From the NCBI GenBank assembly GCA_016714535.1, contig JADKDR010000006.1, forward strand, positions 372,001 through 436,000: DNA of 64,000 bases, given 5' to 3'. Every line of letters begins with the position of its first letter. Position 1 is the first letter of the stretch. The DNA comes from Bacteroidota bacterium. Lineage in GTDB: Bacteria; Bacteroidota; Bacteroidia; AKYH767-A; OLB10. The position numbers and the translations under genes were made by a program. The notes under the pieces are model-generated. The model made no database searches. It was not told the DNA's origin and worked only from the letters and a program-made list of their open reading frames with translations. Positions 54,159 through 63,971 of the stretch are shown one piece after another.

Positions 54159-56636
54159 TTAATTGTTACCATTGAGATATATTCCAAAACGCAAACCTTG
54201 GGCAGAAATTTTATTTTTTTCGAAGCCCATGCAATATGCCATTTGCAACAATCCAAGTTTTTCGACTCCGAAATTAACTTCGTAATACGGGCTCCTGTGC
54301 TTGATGTGCAAAGCGTGCAAAGCAATTACTTCGCGCAGCTTGGCCTTACGCAGCCCTGGCATTTTATTAAACAACAAGCCACCCATATTGTATGACATAT
54401 GTGTTTGTACATAAGGTGCAAAGGTGCTGTGACTGTAGTAATCGAGCATTTGAAAATTTTGCAAAGCAAAATTGGTTAGCACCGTTCGGCTACCTGTAAA
54501 ATGAAACCGATCGATAAAATATGATGAATGCTTATCAAAAATTCGTGCTGTTTCAACTGACCAATTTACCTTACCAATCATGCCTAATTTAATATCGTCT
54601 TCAATGCGCAATTTAAATAAGCTAAAGTTTGCATTGCTATCTGTAAGTCCCAGCGAATTTTTAATAGTAAAATAAATTGTTGGTCCCTTATGATTGAGAA
54701 GATAAAAATTTTCGGGGTCGCTATAATACGTTTGTTTAAATCGCACGCGCAACATTACTTCGTTTTGCCAAACGGTATGTGGAGCAAAATAGCGGCTGCG
54801 TCTGTTGGGTTGCAGGGGCACATTACTAGTATATCGCTTCAAGTCGTTTTTGCCCCAAGAGTAATTCGTATTATTATATAATTCGCTGCGTGTTGCCAAC
54901 TCTGATTTTGTAAAAAACATCAGGCCATTAACAGGTTCACATAAAAAACGTGTTTGCAAAAAATTTTTTTGAAAAAGCTTAAGATAATTTACCTGATAAA
55001 ACAATGCATAGGAAGATGCTGCGAGCAGTGGAACCGGACGCGCTTCGTTAAACTGTTCATACTCATGCCCTGCTTTAAACTCTATAGTAATTGCTTTGCG
55101 CGGATTGACAAATGCTGCCAGCTTAATGTCGCCAAGAAATTCGCGAGCAGCAAAGGCATACCGAAAATTACTTTCCATGCGAATATTTCGCTGCCCCTGT
55201 AGTCTTTTTGTCCAATTAATTCCAGTGCCAAGGTTGATGCCTTCTACCGGATTAAACTGTATGTGATAAAGCAAGCCTTCAGCGTTCCATCTCACCTTTT
55301 TCCATCGCTTACTATATGTATAGCCTCCATATAAAAGCTTTAACGGGTTAAATTTATTATCCCTTTTGTCGAGCGAATCTTTATATGCCCGTGTACCTTT
55401 TATATCCTCGAGGCTGTCACGTCTACTATAATCACTTTGTTCAATGGCAGTGAGTGGCACAGGGCGCAAGGCTGACCAATAGATACTATCCTTTTTATTA
55501 GCACCATCTTCTACTTTTACTGCAGCTCCGCTGAAAAACTTTCTCTCGAACCCCGGAGATAGATTATAATTAGAAAAAACCGCATGGTACACACCATCGC
55601 CTTCAAAGCCAAAAAATTTGAAATAGAAACTGAAATTGCATGTTAACGGTAGCCATATACTATCGGTAACCGGAGACAATACCTGCTTTATTCTCAATGT
55701 ATCAAGCACTTGCATTTGAGCATCCTTTATCAGGAACATATCAAAACTGTGTACGCGGTAATCTTTGTCTTTAATAAAAATTTCTCCTCGAAATACAGGG
55801 TCATTTTTTCTACGCGGAGCAAAAGCAATTTTGTAAATCAATGCATCGTTTTCAAAATAACTTCCAATCAGTTTATACGAATAATAGAACATTGCGTTTT
55901 GTGCCACTGGCGAAACAAATCCTCTTGGATTCAATCCTTCGTAAGGAATCAGGTTTTCGTAAATATTAAATATCATTTGTCCCGCACGATTAAAGCTAAA
56001 CGAATTGCTTCGTCCACTCACCTTACTTGATTTCATAATTTCCTTCACCTTTTCGGGCGCTTTGTAATTCAATTGCGAGATGGCCTCTGACAAGTAAAAT
56101 ATTTTCGTGGTTGAATCAATAATATTATCAAGCGTAACCTTTTGTCCCATAACAGCTTTGGGATATCGTACCATGCGTTGCAATCCTTTGGTGTATGCAT
56201 CGCAAGCAAACTCGTTAACTTGAGTGCGGTAATAATTTCTACGCTCAATTACCTCATTCATTATATCGTAAGCAGGGTCACGCCCTCCTGCCTTTACTTC
56301 TACAGTGCTCAAGTTGTATTGTTCAGGTTGCAGTTGCACATTAAGTTCAATGCTTTCATTTCTTATATCAATATTTTTTTCGAGCGCGGCAAAACCAATG
56401 TATTTAAAAACAATGGTGTATTTACCGGCAACCAATTGCAATTGATAATTGCCCTCGTTGTTTGATGTTGTTGCAATGGTGCTTCCCTTAATAAATATGG
56501 TAGTAAATGGTAGCGGCTGATTTTGATGATCCATAATACGGCCATGAACCCCCGCAGCATGAGCATGACCTATAAATAAAACCAACAGCATGAAAAACAA
56601 GGTGCACAAAACCTGAAGCACTTGGTGCAATTGCAT
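54159..56636 (-). CDS. DUF5686/carboxypeptidase-regulatory-like outer-membrane protein
   Basis: From the ATG at 56634-56636 the protein has 825 residues. It has a signal peptide (MQLHQVLQVLCTLFFMLLVL ... HAHAA), a carboxypeptidase-regulatory-like domain ('VHGRIMDHQNQPLPFTTIFI', to about residue 100) and then 'DPAYDIMNEVIERRNYYRTQ', a hallmark of the DUF5686 group. It ends with a long beta-strand-rich barrel region. The function is unknown; related proteins are TonB-independent outer-membrane barrels. The frame continues upstream into the 3' end of tag only because tag is frameshifted, so the long fused frame is not a real protein. Confidence 0.88.
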   Translation of the reverse strand: MQLHQVLQVLCTLFFMLLVLFIGHAHAAGVHGRIMDHQNQPLPFTTIFIKGSTIATTSNNEGNYQLQLVAGKYTIVFKYIGFAALEKNIDIRNESIELNVQLQPEQYNLSTVEVKAGGRDPAYDIMNEVIERRNYYRTQVNEFACDAYTKGLQRMVRYPKAVMGQKVTLDNIIDSTTKIFYLSEAISQLNYKAPEKVKEIMKSSKVSGRSNSFSFNRAGQMIFNIYENLIPYEGLNPRGFVSPVAQNAMFYYSYKLIGSYFENDALIYKIAFAPRRKNDPVFRGEIFIKDKDYRVHSFDMFLIKDAQMQVLDTLRIKQVLSPVTDSIWLPLTCNFSFYFKFFGFEGDGVYHAVFSNYNLSPGFERKFFSGAAVKVEDGANKKDSIYWSALRPVPLTAIEQSDYSRRDSLEDIKGTRAYKDSLDKRDNKFNPLKLLYGGYTYSKRWKKVRWNAEGLLYHIQFNPVEGINLGTGINWTKRLQGQRNIRMESNFRYAFAAREFLGDIKLAAFVNPRKAITIEFKAGHEYEQFNEARPVPLLAASSYALFYQVNYLKLFQKNFLQTRFLCEPVNGLMFFTKSELATRSELYNNTNYSWGKNDLKRYTSNVPLQPNRRSRYFAPHTVWQNEVMLRVRFKQTYYSDPENFYLLNHKGPTIYFTIKNSLGLTDSNANFSLFKLRIEDDIKLGMIGKVNWSVETARIFDKHSSYFIDRFHFTGSRTVLTNFALQNFQMLDYYSHSTFAPYVQTHMSYNMGGLLFNKMPGLRKAKLREVIALHALHIKHRSPYYEVNFGVEKLGLLQMAYCMGFEKNKISAQGLRFGIYLNGNN

Positions 56637-56674
56637 GGGTATGGCCTGCTTTATAATATAAGTCACTACTACTT

Positions 56675-57266
56675 TTATAAAGATTTTTTTGGTGATACCT
56701 TCACTCTTCTGAAACTGCAATCTACCAAATGATCGTTGACCATGCCGGCCGCCTGCATAAATGCATAGCAAATGGTAGTGCCGCAAAATTTGAATCCTCG
56801 TTTTTTTAAGGTCCTTACTCATGGCATCTGACTCTTTGCTTGAAGCAAGAATTTCCTTTTGAGTCTTGATAGAATTTACAATGGTCTTACCACCGGTAAA
56901 TTGCCAAATATATTTTGCAAAGGTGCCAAACTCTTTTTGTACCACAAGAAATTGTTGCGCGTTGGTAACGGTGCTACATATTTTTAATTTGTTACGAATG
57001 ATACCTTCGTTGACGATTAAAGCATCTATTTCTTTTTGACCAAACCTGGCAACTTTTTTCGCATCAAAATTCGCAAAAACTTTACGAAAGTTTTCGCGTT
57101 TTTGAAGTACGATGTTCCAACTCAACCCGGCCTGAAATGTATCTAGCACAAAAAATTCAAAAATTTTTTGATCATCATGTACAGGTACACCCCATTCAGT
57201 ATCGTGATAGGCGCGCATCACATCATTCGACTCGCACCAGGGGCAGCGGATAATTTGTTTTGCCAT
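56675..57266 (-). pseudogene. tag: DNA-3-methyladenine glycosylase I with one frameshift
   Basis: Residues 1-150 are a clear Tag: 'RCPWCESNDVMRAYHDTEWG' (zinc Cys pair and conserved Glu-Trp), 'TFQAGLSWNIVLQKRENFRK' and 'FGTFAKYIWQF'. After 'SKDLKK' a run of seven A (plus-strand T run 56801-56807) shifts the frame. Dropping one base gives the expected 'RGFKFCGTTICYAFMQAAGM', 'VNDHLVDCSF' and a stop at 56675-56677 (about 197 residues). Tag removes 3-methyladenine in base excision repair. Either the gene is dead or the base call is wrong. It would lie 38 bp upstream of the DUF5686 gene. Confidence 0.85.
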
Positions 57267-57667
57267 AGTTTCATTTTGCTGTTAGGCAGGCAAAGGTAAT
57301 ACGTTTGGTATTGAAATTAGGTTACATTTATGAATAAAAAAATAATAACGTGCCGTAATCGGTTGTGAAAAACCTTTTTGAGAACACATTGATTACCTAT
57401 ATACTCTCATCGATACTTTACATGCGATTGACGTAGTCTCCGACTACGTCTTTGTGTAATACAATCTTCTATTGTGCAATACAAATTATTTTCTCAGTTT
57501 AGCTTTATCTCCAGCAATATCAGTGTATGCATGAATCTTTAACTAGCTAAATCATATCTATATATAATTACAATTTCCAAACAAACATAATTTCAAGCAC
57601 TTGAATAAATGTCATTTTCTGGGCATTATTTACAGTATGACGTAGTCAGAGACTAAGCCAAACGGGG
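57242..57667. repeat. 426-bp direct repeat, copy 1
   Basis: It matches 59483-59908 with about a dozen substitutions and no net gap. It includes the first ~8 codons and the upstream region of tag. It contains a perfect palindrome GACGTAGTC-TCC-GACTACGTC (57430-57450). It ends inside a truncated secreted-protein gene. Confidence 0.9.
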
Positions 57668-57900
57668 GTTGTTCCATCCCAGCGTGCTATATGGTCTGCA
57701 TTTACGCCTCCGGCTGCAGTAAATTTTCCGCCTACTATTAAATCACCATTGTAAATGGCAGATGCATACACCCAATCATCCATGCCGCTGCCTAAGGTTG
57801 ACCATGTTTGCGAATATGATTTTTGGGATAGCATTAAAATCATCATCAGTAAAAACAGTTTGCTAAAAATGTTTTTCGAATTTATTTTTATTGTTTTCAT
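57646..57900 (-). pseudogene. N-terminal fragment of a secreted repeat protein
   Basis: The frame has a signal peptide ('IFSKLFLLMMILMLSQKSYS') and one unit of the repeat 'AIYNGDLIVGGKFTAAGGVN', 'ADHIARWDGTT', typical of Bacteroidota proteins that carry many such units. At 57667 it runs into the 426-bp repeat and stops at 'VWLSL'. The remaining repeats and the T9SS domain are gone. Confidence 0.75.
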
Positions 57901-57918
57901 CTTGATAATTTTTAGAGA

Positions 57919-59187
57919 TTATTTAATCAATACAAATTTTTTATTTGTTACAAGTTTCTCTTGTATAAAATTAATAAGGTAAACACCATTGGGAAATGAT
58001 GTTAAATCAATTTGAATGTTTTGCTGACCATATCCAAGACCCGATTTTGATACTTTCTTTAATACACTGCCACTGGTGTTTAATATTTCAATAGTGGTTG
58101 AACTTTGCAGATTGTTGTTCCATTTTAAATTTAATTGATGATTATCATCTATCCAATTTACTAAATCATTTAAAAGATTTAACTCATTAACACCAACGGT
58201 GTTAGTGTATTTTAAAAAAGTTCCGGCTGCACCAACAGCATAAGCAAGATTAGGTGAGATTACAGAAACATCGGATATGGTAGCAGTTACAGGACTTGCT
58301 GAAGCAACCCATGTTTTGCCATTATCGTTAGTCATGTATATGATTCCATTCTCGCCAGCAGTAAAACCAAATCCATTTTTTATTTGGATAGTATGTAAAG
58401 CTGATGTTGTTGGAAGCGCCTGGTTCCATGTTAATCCGGCATTAGTAGTTTGATAAAGTCCATTGGCTGTTGCGGCAAATCCTGTATCCATTGAAACAAA
58501 ATACAATGACCAGATGCTTTGCGTAAATGAAATTGGTGACCAGGTAATTCCATCATCAGTACTTTTAAACAATGTACTTCCACCTAACGTGTTTTCGGCA
58601 CCTGCATAAACAACTCCGTTGCCAGTGCAAAAAACTGTATGCAATAATGTGTTCTCATTGCTTACTTCCTGGCTTACAGTATAGTCAGTCCAGCTTCCAC
58701 CGGCATTCGTAGTTTTATATAGCATTCCTTCAAATGAAGTATAACTAAAATCATAGCGCTGACCTACAGCATAACCGTTAGTGCTGTTAGTGAACATTAC
58801 ATTTTCTAAAATTCCTGCCTGGGTTGCAGTTGCATCTACTACTAAATTCCAGGTGCTGCCTCCATTAGTAGTTTGAATAATTCCATTACCAACCACTATT
58901 CCGTTGTAAGAATTAGTAAACCACACATCGCTCGAAGCATAAAAATAAGTCTGGAATAAACTTCCTGAGGTAATTGTAGCACCACCATCATTTGTATAAA
59001 AACCAAATGGCAGGCGATCAAAATTTTGAATAAACCATCCGACAGCCATTCCTGTATCCGGTTGAGCAGGATCGAACCAACATCCGTATAAATTTCTGGT
59101 GTTGGGTGTTTGCAGTTGAATCCAGGTTTGTGCATTTAATGCTGATGCACTAAATGATATTAGCAGAATTATTAATAGTCTTTTCAT
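57919..59187 (-). CDS. YCF48/BNR-like secreted protein with T9SS sorting domain
   Basis: From the ATG at 59185-59187 the protein has 422 residues and a signal peptide (MKRLLIILLISFSASALNAQ). It has repeated 'QTTNGGSTWNLV', 'KTTNAGGSWTDY', 'KSTDDGITWSPI' and 'TTNAGLTWNQ' Asp-box units of a beta-propeller similar to the YCF48/Hcf136 fold. It ends with a type A T9SS domain ('SSTTIEILNTSGSVLKK', 'FPNGVYLINFIQEK', ending KKFVLIK). An extension of ten residues upstream is possible. It lies 18 bp downstream of nothing coding on its strand and is bracketed by the 426-bp repeats. Confidence 0.88.
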   Translation of the reverse strand: MKRLLIILLISFSASALNAQTWIQLQTPNTRNLYGCWFDPAQPDTGMAVGWFIQNFDRLPFGFYTNDGGATITSGSLFQTYFYASSDVWFTNSYNGIVVGNGIIQTTNGGSTWNLVVDATATQAGILENVMFTNSTNGYAVGQRYDFSYTSFEGMLYKTTNAGGSWTDYTVSQEVSNENTLLHTVFCTGNGVVYAGAENTLGGSTLFKSTDDGITWSPISFTQSIWSLYFVSMDTGFAATANGLYQTTNAGLTWNQALPTTSALHTIQIKNGFGFTAGENGIIYMTNDNGKTWVASASPVTATISDVSVISPNLAYAVGAAGTFLKYTNTVGVNELNLLNDLVNWIDDNHQLNLKWNNNLQSSTTIEILNTSGSVLKKVSKSGLGYGQQNIQIDLTSFPNGVYLINFIQEKLVTNKKFVLIK

Positions 59188-59482
59188 AACTATCATGTTT
59201 AATAGATTACTTTTCATATATCTTTTGTTTTCAGAAAAATCTAAATTAATTCACTATTCTCCTATGATATTTATCAGTGAATATTGATGATTATTGTCAT
59301 CTAAATCTGAATGAAATCAACAATAATTACAGCAGTTGACTGTGGCTGGAAAATTTAGCATTTTGTAGATATAGCTATTAAGATCGACATTTGCAAACAT
59401 GAACTGAAACGGAATCAGGCTCTGCTGAGGAGCAACCTGCCAGGGATAAGTTCATACCGATGGAATATCTTACCCTAACGGA
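59188..59482. other. intergenic, possible gene fragment
   Basis: No complete gene. On the plus strand near 59365-59475 a short open stretch reads 'IKIDICKHELKRNQALLRSN' and 'LPGISSYRWNILP'. I do not recognise it. It may be a fragment brought in with the adjacent repeat. Confidence 0.4.
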
Positions 59483-59908
59483 GGCAGCGGATAATTTGTT
59501 TTGCAATAATTTCATTTTGCTGTTAGGCTGGCAAAGGTAATACGTTTGGTAGTGAAATTAGGTTACATTAATGAATAAAAAAACAATAACGTGCCGTAAT
59601 CGGTTGTGAAAAACCTTTTTGAGAACACATTGATTACCTATATACTCTCATCGATACTTTACATGCGATTGACGTAGTCTCCGACTACGTCTTTGTGTAA
59701 TACAATCTTCGATTGTGCAATACAAATTATTTTCTCAGTTTAGCTTTATCTCCAGCAATATCAGTGTATGCATCAATCTTCAACTAGCTAAATCATATCT
59801 ATATTTAATTACATTTTCCAAACAAACATAATTTCAAGCACTTGAATAAATGTCATTTTCTGGGCATTATTTACAGTATGACGTAGTCAGAGACTAAGCC
59901 AAACGGGG
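59483..59908. repeat. 426-bp direct repeat, copy 2
   Basis: This is the copy of 57242-57667, including the tag 5' coding bases, although the start codon is changed (CAT to AAT on the plus strand). The palindrome is kept at 59671-59691. Confidence 0.9.
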
Positions 59909-60196
59909 TAAAAATATAAAGGTGGTGTGTAGTTTTAGTTTCATTGTGTTTTGGTTTTTAGTTAATCAGCCCCGACACTTCGGTCGGGATGCAAACATTT
60001 TTATTTTTTGTTTCTGTGTTCCGTCATTCCGATTACTATCGGAAGAAGCAATCTCTTCATCGTTTGTTATACAAACTTCGTTTTTGATGCAAGCATTTCA
60101 TTAAAAATAATCAATGGTAAATGTAATGAAAGAAATGGATGAGAAAACATTTTAATCCCAAAAACAACTGGTGTGATAAATAGTGCAAAATTCTAT
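59909..60196. other. intergenic with hairpins, no gene
   Basis: It contains two hairpins, CCCGAC-ACTTCG-GTCGGG (59971-59988) and CCGAT-TACT-ATCGG (near 60029-60042). No coding region is supported. The hairpins may be dispersed repeats or transcript ends. Confidence 0.5.
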
Positions 60197-60730
60197 TCAA
60201 TCAACCTTATCCAGATCCTTACCGGGCAGGTTATCTTTAAATTCCTTTTTCACCATTTCTAATGCCGGTGTAATAAGACTGCCAAGAGCAAGGGTAGGTT
60301 GATACAAGTATGCTTCTTTCTTAATTTCGGGAGCAATAAGATGTGCTGCAGGTTCCAGTTGTTGTGTCATATTTAAAAATACACTTACAATCAAACCAAA
60401 TTTTAAAGCACCCAGCAAACCGCCTGCAATTTTATTAAATAGATTAAGGCCGGTAGCTTTCAAAATGGTTTCAATAAACTTTGCAAAAAATATTAATACC
60501 AACACTACTGCTGCTATTACCAGTATAAATGAAATTAATGGAAGAATGGGGCTGTTGCTGTCAAACTTATCAGCAAGTAAAACATTAACCGTTCCGGCTA
60601 ATTTAAACGCAAGAAACAAACCAACAATCATTCCGATGATCATGGCAATCTGATGTACTATGCCTTTGGTAAAGCCTTGGTAAAATCCATAGATTAGAGG
60701 AATAGCAATTACGATATCGAGCCAGTTCAT
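60197..60730 (-). CDS. CvpA-family membrane protein
   Basis: From the ATG at 60728-60730 the protein has 177 residues and four hydrophobic helices. It begins 'MNWLDIVIAIPLIYGFYQGF' and 'TKGIVHQIAMIIGMIVGLFL', the conserved CvpA start. CvpA homologues are linked to colicin V production and envelope stress, but the mechanism is unclear. It starts 4 bp after the alaS stop, so it is the second gene of that operon. Confidence 0.9.
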   Translation of the reverse strand: MNWLDIVIAIPLIYGFYQGFTKGIVHQIAMIIGMIVGLFLAFKLAGTVNVLLADKFDSNSPILPLISFILVIAAVVLVLIFFAKFIETILKATGLNLFNKIAGGLLGALKFGLIVSVFLNMTQQLEPAAHLIAPEIKKEAYLYQPTLALGSLITPALEMVKKEFKDNLPGKDLDKVD

Positions 60731-60734
60731 GGGC

Positions 60735-63347
60735 TTAAATGTTTTTAAAATATTGCAAACCTGCATCTACAGCATCTTTCAGGCCTTGCAACAGCTTGCC
60801 TCCGGCAGTAGCATAAAATGGTTGCCCTCCACCTCCACCTTGTATATGCTTTGCAAGATCGCGCAAGATGGTAGCCGCATTTAAATTTTTATCTGTAACT
60901 AAATTATCAGATATGATGAGCGACAACAATGGCTTGTCATCAACCACGGTAGCAAGTAAAGCAACTATATTGGGTTCTTGATTTTTTATCTCAAACGAAA
61001 TGCTCTTTACTGCCTCGGCACTTGCGATATCTACCTGGCTACAAATAAGATTAAATCCATTGCAGGAAATTTTATGTGTGAGTAAATCTTGTTTCACGGC
61101 CCGTGCTTTTTGCATGATCATGCTCTCGATACGCGATTGCATTTGAGCATTATCATCAATTAATGCTTGTATGCTCTTCACCAAATCTTTCGGATTCTTA
61201 AGCAAGATACGAGCCTGATGCAGCGTTTCATTTTCGGCAGCTATTACCTGCTCGGCACCGAGTGATGTTACGGCTTCAATCCTGCGCACACCAGCTGCTA
61301 CAGCACCTTCGCTCATAATTTTAAAATATCCGATTTCGCCAGTAGCCTGCACGTGGGTGCCTCCGCATAACTCTACCGAATAATTTCTATCAAACGTTAT
61401 TACACGCACAAAGTCACCGTACTTTTCGCCAAACAAGGCCATTGCTCCCATCTCTGTAGCTTTTTGTATGGGCACATTGCGTTGTTCATTAAGTGGAATG
61501 TTCTTGCGTATTTGTTCATTTACCTCCGCCTCTATCCGTTTAAGTTCGGCCTCGTCCACTTTTTGAAAATGCGAAAAATCGAATCGCGTATACTCCGGAT
61601 TCACCAGCGAACCCTTTTGGGCCACATGGGTGCCAAGTACATTTCGCAATGCAGCATGCATCAGGTGAGTGGCGCTGTGGTTGCTGTTAGTTAACTTTCG
61701 CTTCTCGTTATTAACGGTAGCCTTATAGGTTCCTTCGAGCAACGCAGGAATCTTATCACACACATGAATGTTCAGGTTATTTTCCCTCTTGGTATCTAGG
61801 ATGTGAATGGTTTCTTTTCCGTTGGTAAGAGTACCCGTATCGCCTACCTGCCCTCCACTTTCTGCATAAAAAGGTGTATGGTTAAGCACTAGGTGATATT
61901 GCTCTTTGCTTTTCGATTTTACTTTTCGGTACTTAATTATCTCAGCATCGCAAGTAAGTGCATCATAACCAACAAATGATACCGTATCGTCATCGGTAAG
62001 AATAATCCAATCATCCGTATCTACCGCAGTTGCATTACGCGAGCGAGTTTTTTGCTCGGCCATGCATATATTAAATCCATCGTGATCTACTTCCAGATTT
62101 TTTTCGCGCGCCATTAAATCTGTTAAGTCTTTTGGAAAGCCATACGTATCGTACAATTCAAAAGCAAAGGAGCCCTCAATTTTTTTATTGCCGTAGGCTT
62201 CAAATTTTTTAATGCCTGTTTCTAGTGTGCGCAAAAAACTTATTTCTTCTTCCATAATCACTTTCATCACAAACTCCTGTTGTGCATATAATTCCTTAAA
62301 TACGTCTTTAAATTGTAATGCCAGCACAGGCACAAGTTTATGCATAAAGGCATCTTTAATATTTAAAAAAGTAAAAGCATACCGCACAGCCCTGCGCAAT
62401 ATTCTGCGTATTACATAGCCCGCTTTAACATTAGCAGGCAACTGTCCATCGGCTATGGTAAAGGAAATTGCACGTATATGATCAACCATGACACGCATGG
62501 CAATATCGGTTTTCTCATTATCGCCATATTTTATACCGCAATGATTGCTAATAAATTGAATCATCGGTTGAAACACATCGGTATCATAATTACTTTTTAC
62601 ATTTTGCAATGCCATACACAAGCGCTCGAATCCCATGCCGGTATCTACATGTTGCGCAGGCAACTTCTCTAAGGAGCCATCGGCCTTACGATTAAACTCC
62701 ATAAATACATTATTCCAAATCTCTATCACATGCGGATGGCTTTCATTTACAAGTGTTTTGCCGTCCACCGTTTTTCGCTCATCATCATCACGTATGTCTA
62801 CATGTATTTCGCTGCATGGACCGCAAGGCCCCATCTCGCCCATTTCCCAAAAATTATCCTTTTTGTTGCCCTTCAATATGCGGTCTTCTGCAATCCACTG
62901 TTTCCAATAGTTGTATGAGTCTGCATCAAAGGCCAGGTTTTCTTTTGCATCGCCTTCAAACACGGTAACGTACAATCTGTCTTTCGGAATTTTATACACT
63001 TCGGTAAGCAACTCCCAGCTCCAGGCAATGGCTTCTTTTTTAAAATAATCGCCAAACGACCAGTTACCAAGCATTTCGAACATGGTATGGTGGTAAGTAT
63101 CTACCCCTACCTCTTCCAGGTCATTATGCTTGCCACTTACACGCAAGCACTTTTGGGTATCGGCCACGCGTGCATTCTTAATGGGTTGGTTACCAAGAAA
63201 AATATCTTTGAATGGCGCCATACCACTATTTATAAACATGAGGGTAGGGTCATTCTTCACCACTAGCGGTGCACTGTCTACTATTACATGATTCTTGCTC
63301 CTGAAAAAATCAAGAAAAGCACTGCGTATCTCATTTGAAGTCATCAT
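60735..63347 (-). CDS. alaS: alanine--tRNA ligase
   Basis: From the ATG at 63345-63347 (another follows at once) the protein has about 870 residues. It has the class II start 'SAFLDFFRSKNHVIVDSAPL' and 'DPTLMFINSGMAPFKDIFLG'. The editing-domain zinc site is 'NSNHSATHLMHAALR' and 'VELCGGTHVQATGEIGYF', and the C-Ala end is 'HIQGGGGGQPFYATAGGK'. Length and all domains are normal. It charges tRNA-Ala. cvpA follows after 4 bp. A possible -7 element TATTTTTG lies just upstream. Confidence 0.97.
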   Translation of the reverse strand: MMTSNEIRSAFLDFFRSKNHVIVDSAPLVVKNDPTLMFINSGMAPFKDIFLGNQPIKNARVADTQKCLRVSGKHNDLEEVGVDTYHHTMFEMLGNWSFGDYFKKEAIAWSWELLTEVYKIPKDRLYVTVFEGDAKENLAFDADSYNYWKQWIAEDRILKGNKKDNFWEMGEMGPCGPCSEIHVDIRDDDERKTVDGKTLVNESHPHVIEIWNNVFMEFNRKADGSLEKLPAQHVDTGMGFERLCMALQNVKSNYDTDVFQPMIQFISNHCGIKYGDNEKTDIAMRVMVDHIRAISFTIADGQLPANVKAGYVIRRILRRAVRYAFTFLNIKDAFMHKLVPVLALQFKDVFKELYAQQEFVMKVIMEEEISFLRTLETGIKKFEAYGNKKIEGSFAFELYDTYGFPKDLTDLMAREKNLEVDHDGFNICMAEQKTRSRNATAVDTDDWIILTDDDTVSFVGYDALTCDAEIIKYRKVKSKSKEQYHLVLNHTPFYAESGGQVGDTGTLTNGKETIHILDTKRENNLNIHVCDKIPALLEGTYKATVNNEKRKLTNSNHSATHLMHAALRNVLGTHVAQKGSLVNPEYTRFDFSHFQKVDEAELKRIEAEVNEQIRKNIPLNEQRNVPIQKATEMGAMALFGEKYGDFVRVITFDRNYSVELCGGTHVQATGEIGYFKIMSEGAVAAGVRRIEAVTSLGAEQVIAAENETLHQARILLKNPKDLVKSIQALIDDNAQMQSRIESMIMQKARAVKQDLLTHKISCNGFNLICSQVDIASAEAVKSISFEIKNQEPNIVALLATVVDDKPLLSLIISDNLVTDKNLNAATILRDLAKHIQGGGGGQPFYATAGGKLLQGLKDAVDAGLQYFKNI

Positions 63348-63558
63348 ACGTGCAACATTTTTTTTTTGCGAAGCGCAAAAATAGAAAAATGCACGAAGCA
63401 ATCGTACCCGGGCTCTATATCAATTAATCAAGGCGTAATATGTGTACTTGCTACAAAAATCCAGTATGCCTTACCATAGTTTATAAGTGATATCCCGATG
63501 CGCCCAGAAAAAGACACTTTATTTGCATTTTCATAACAATTACGCCTCTAATTTGTTG

Positions 63559-63589
63559 TTGCTTATGGCTGTTGAAAACCGTACCTTCG
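63559..63589 (+). promoter_or_regulatory. promoter of the HesB/IscA gene (TTG-N20-TACCTTCG)
   Basis: TTG (63559-63561) and TACCTTCG (63582-63589) are spaced 20 bp apart, close to the Bacteroidota consensus, ~55 bp upstream of the start. Confidence 0.55.
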
Positions 63590-63644
63590 CGGCCTAATTG
63601 GAGGGTTTGAATTGTTCATAACCCTTTCTCAAAAATAAAACAAG

Positions 63645-63971
63645 ATGATAACTGTAACCGATACTGCAAAAAACAGGGCATTGCACTTGATATCACAAGA
63701 AAATCGCCCTTCCGAAACCTTTATTCGTGTAGGTGTTGAAGGTGGTGGCTGCTCAGGCCTTTCTTACAAACTGGAGTTTGATAATGTTATGCGCCCGGAT
63801 GATAAAGTGTTTGAAGACAAAGGAATTAAGATAGTTTGCGATAAGAAATCGTTCCTCTATCTGGTAGGTACTGAACTTGACTTTAGCGATGGCCTTAACG
63901 GCAAAGGCTTTGAATTTCATAACCCAAATGCAACACGTACATGTGGGTGTGGGGAGAGTTTTGCGGTGTGA
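63645..63971 (+). CDS. HesB/IscA-family iron-sulfur cluster assembly protein
   Basis: The 108-residue protein has the three family cysteines, Cys36 in 'VGVEGGGCSGLSYKLEF' and Cys100/Cys102 in 'RTCGCGESF'. This is an A-type Fe-S carrier (IscA/ErpA/SufA-like) that delivers clusters to target proteins. No suf or isc genes are seen before the window ends. Length is normal. Confidence 0.94.
   Translation: MITVTDTAKNRALHLISQENRPSETFIRVGVEGGGCSGLSYKLEFDNVMRPDDKVFEDKGIKIVCDKKSFLYLVGTELDFSDGLNGKGFEFHNPNATRTCGCGESFAV

Noticed and set aside
54159..57266. A genuine glycosylase/outer-membrane-barrel fusion protein.
   Set aside because: The join passes through the out-of-frame end of tag and then a complete signal peptide. 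One base change restores both normal genes.
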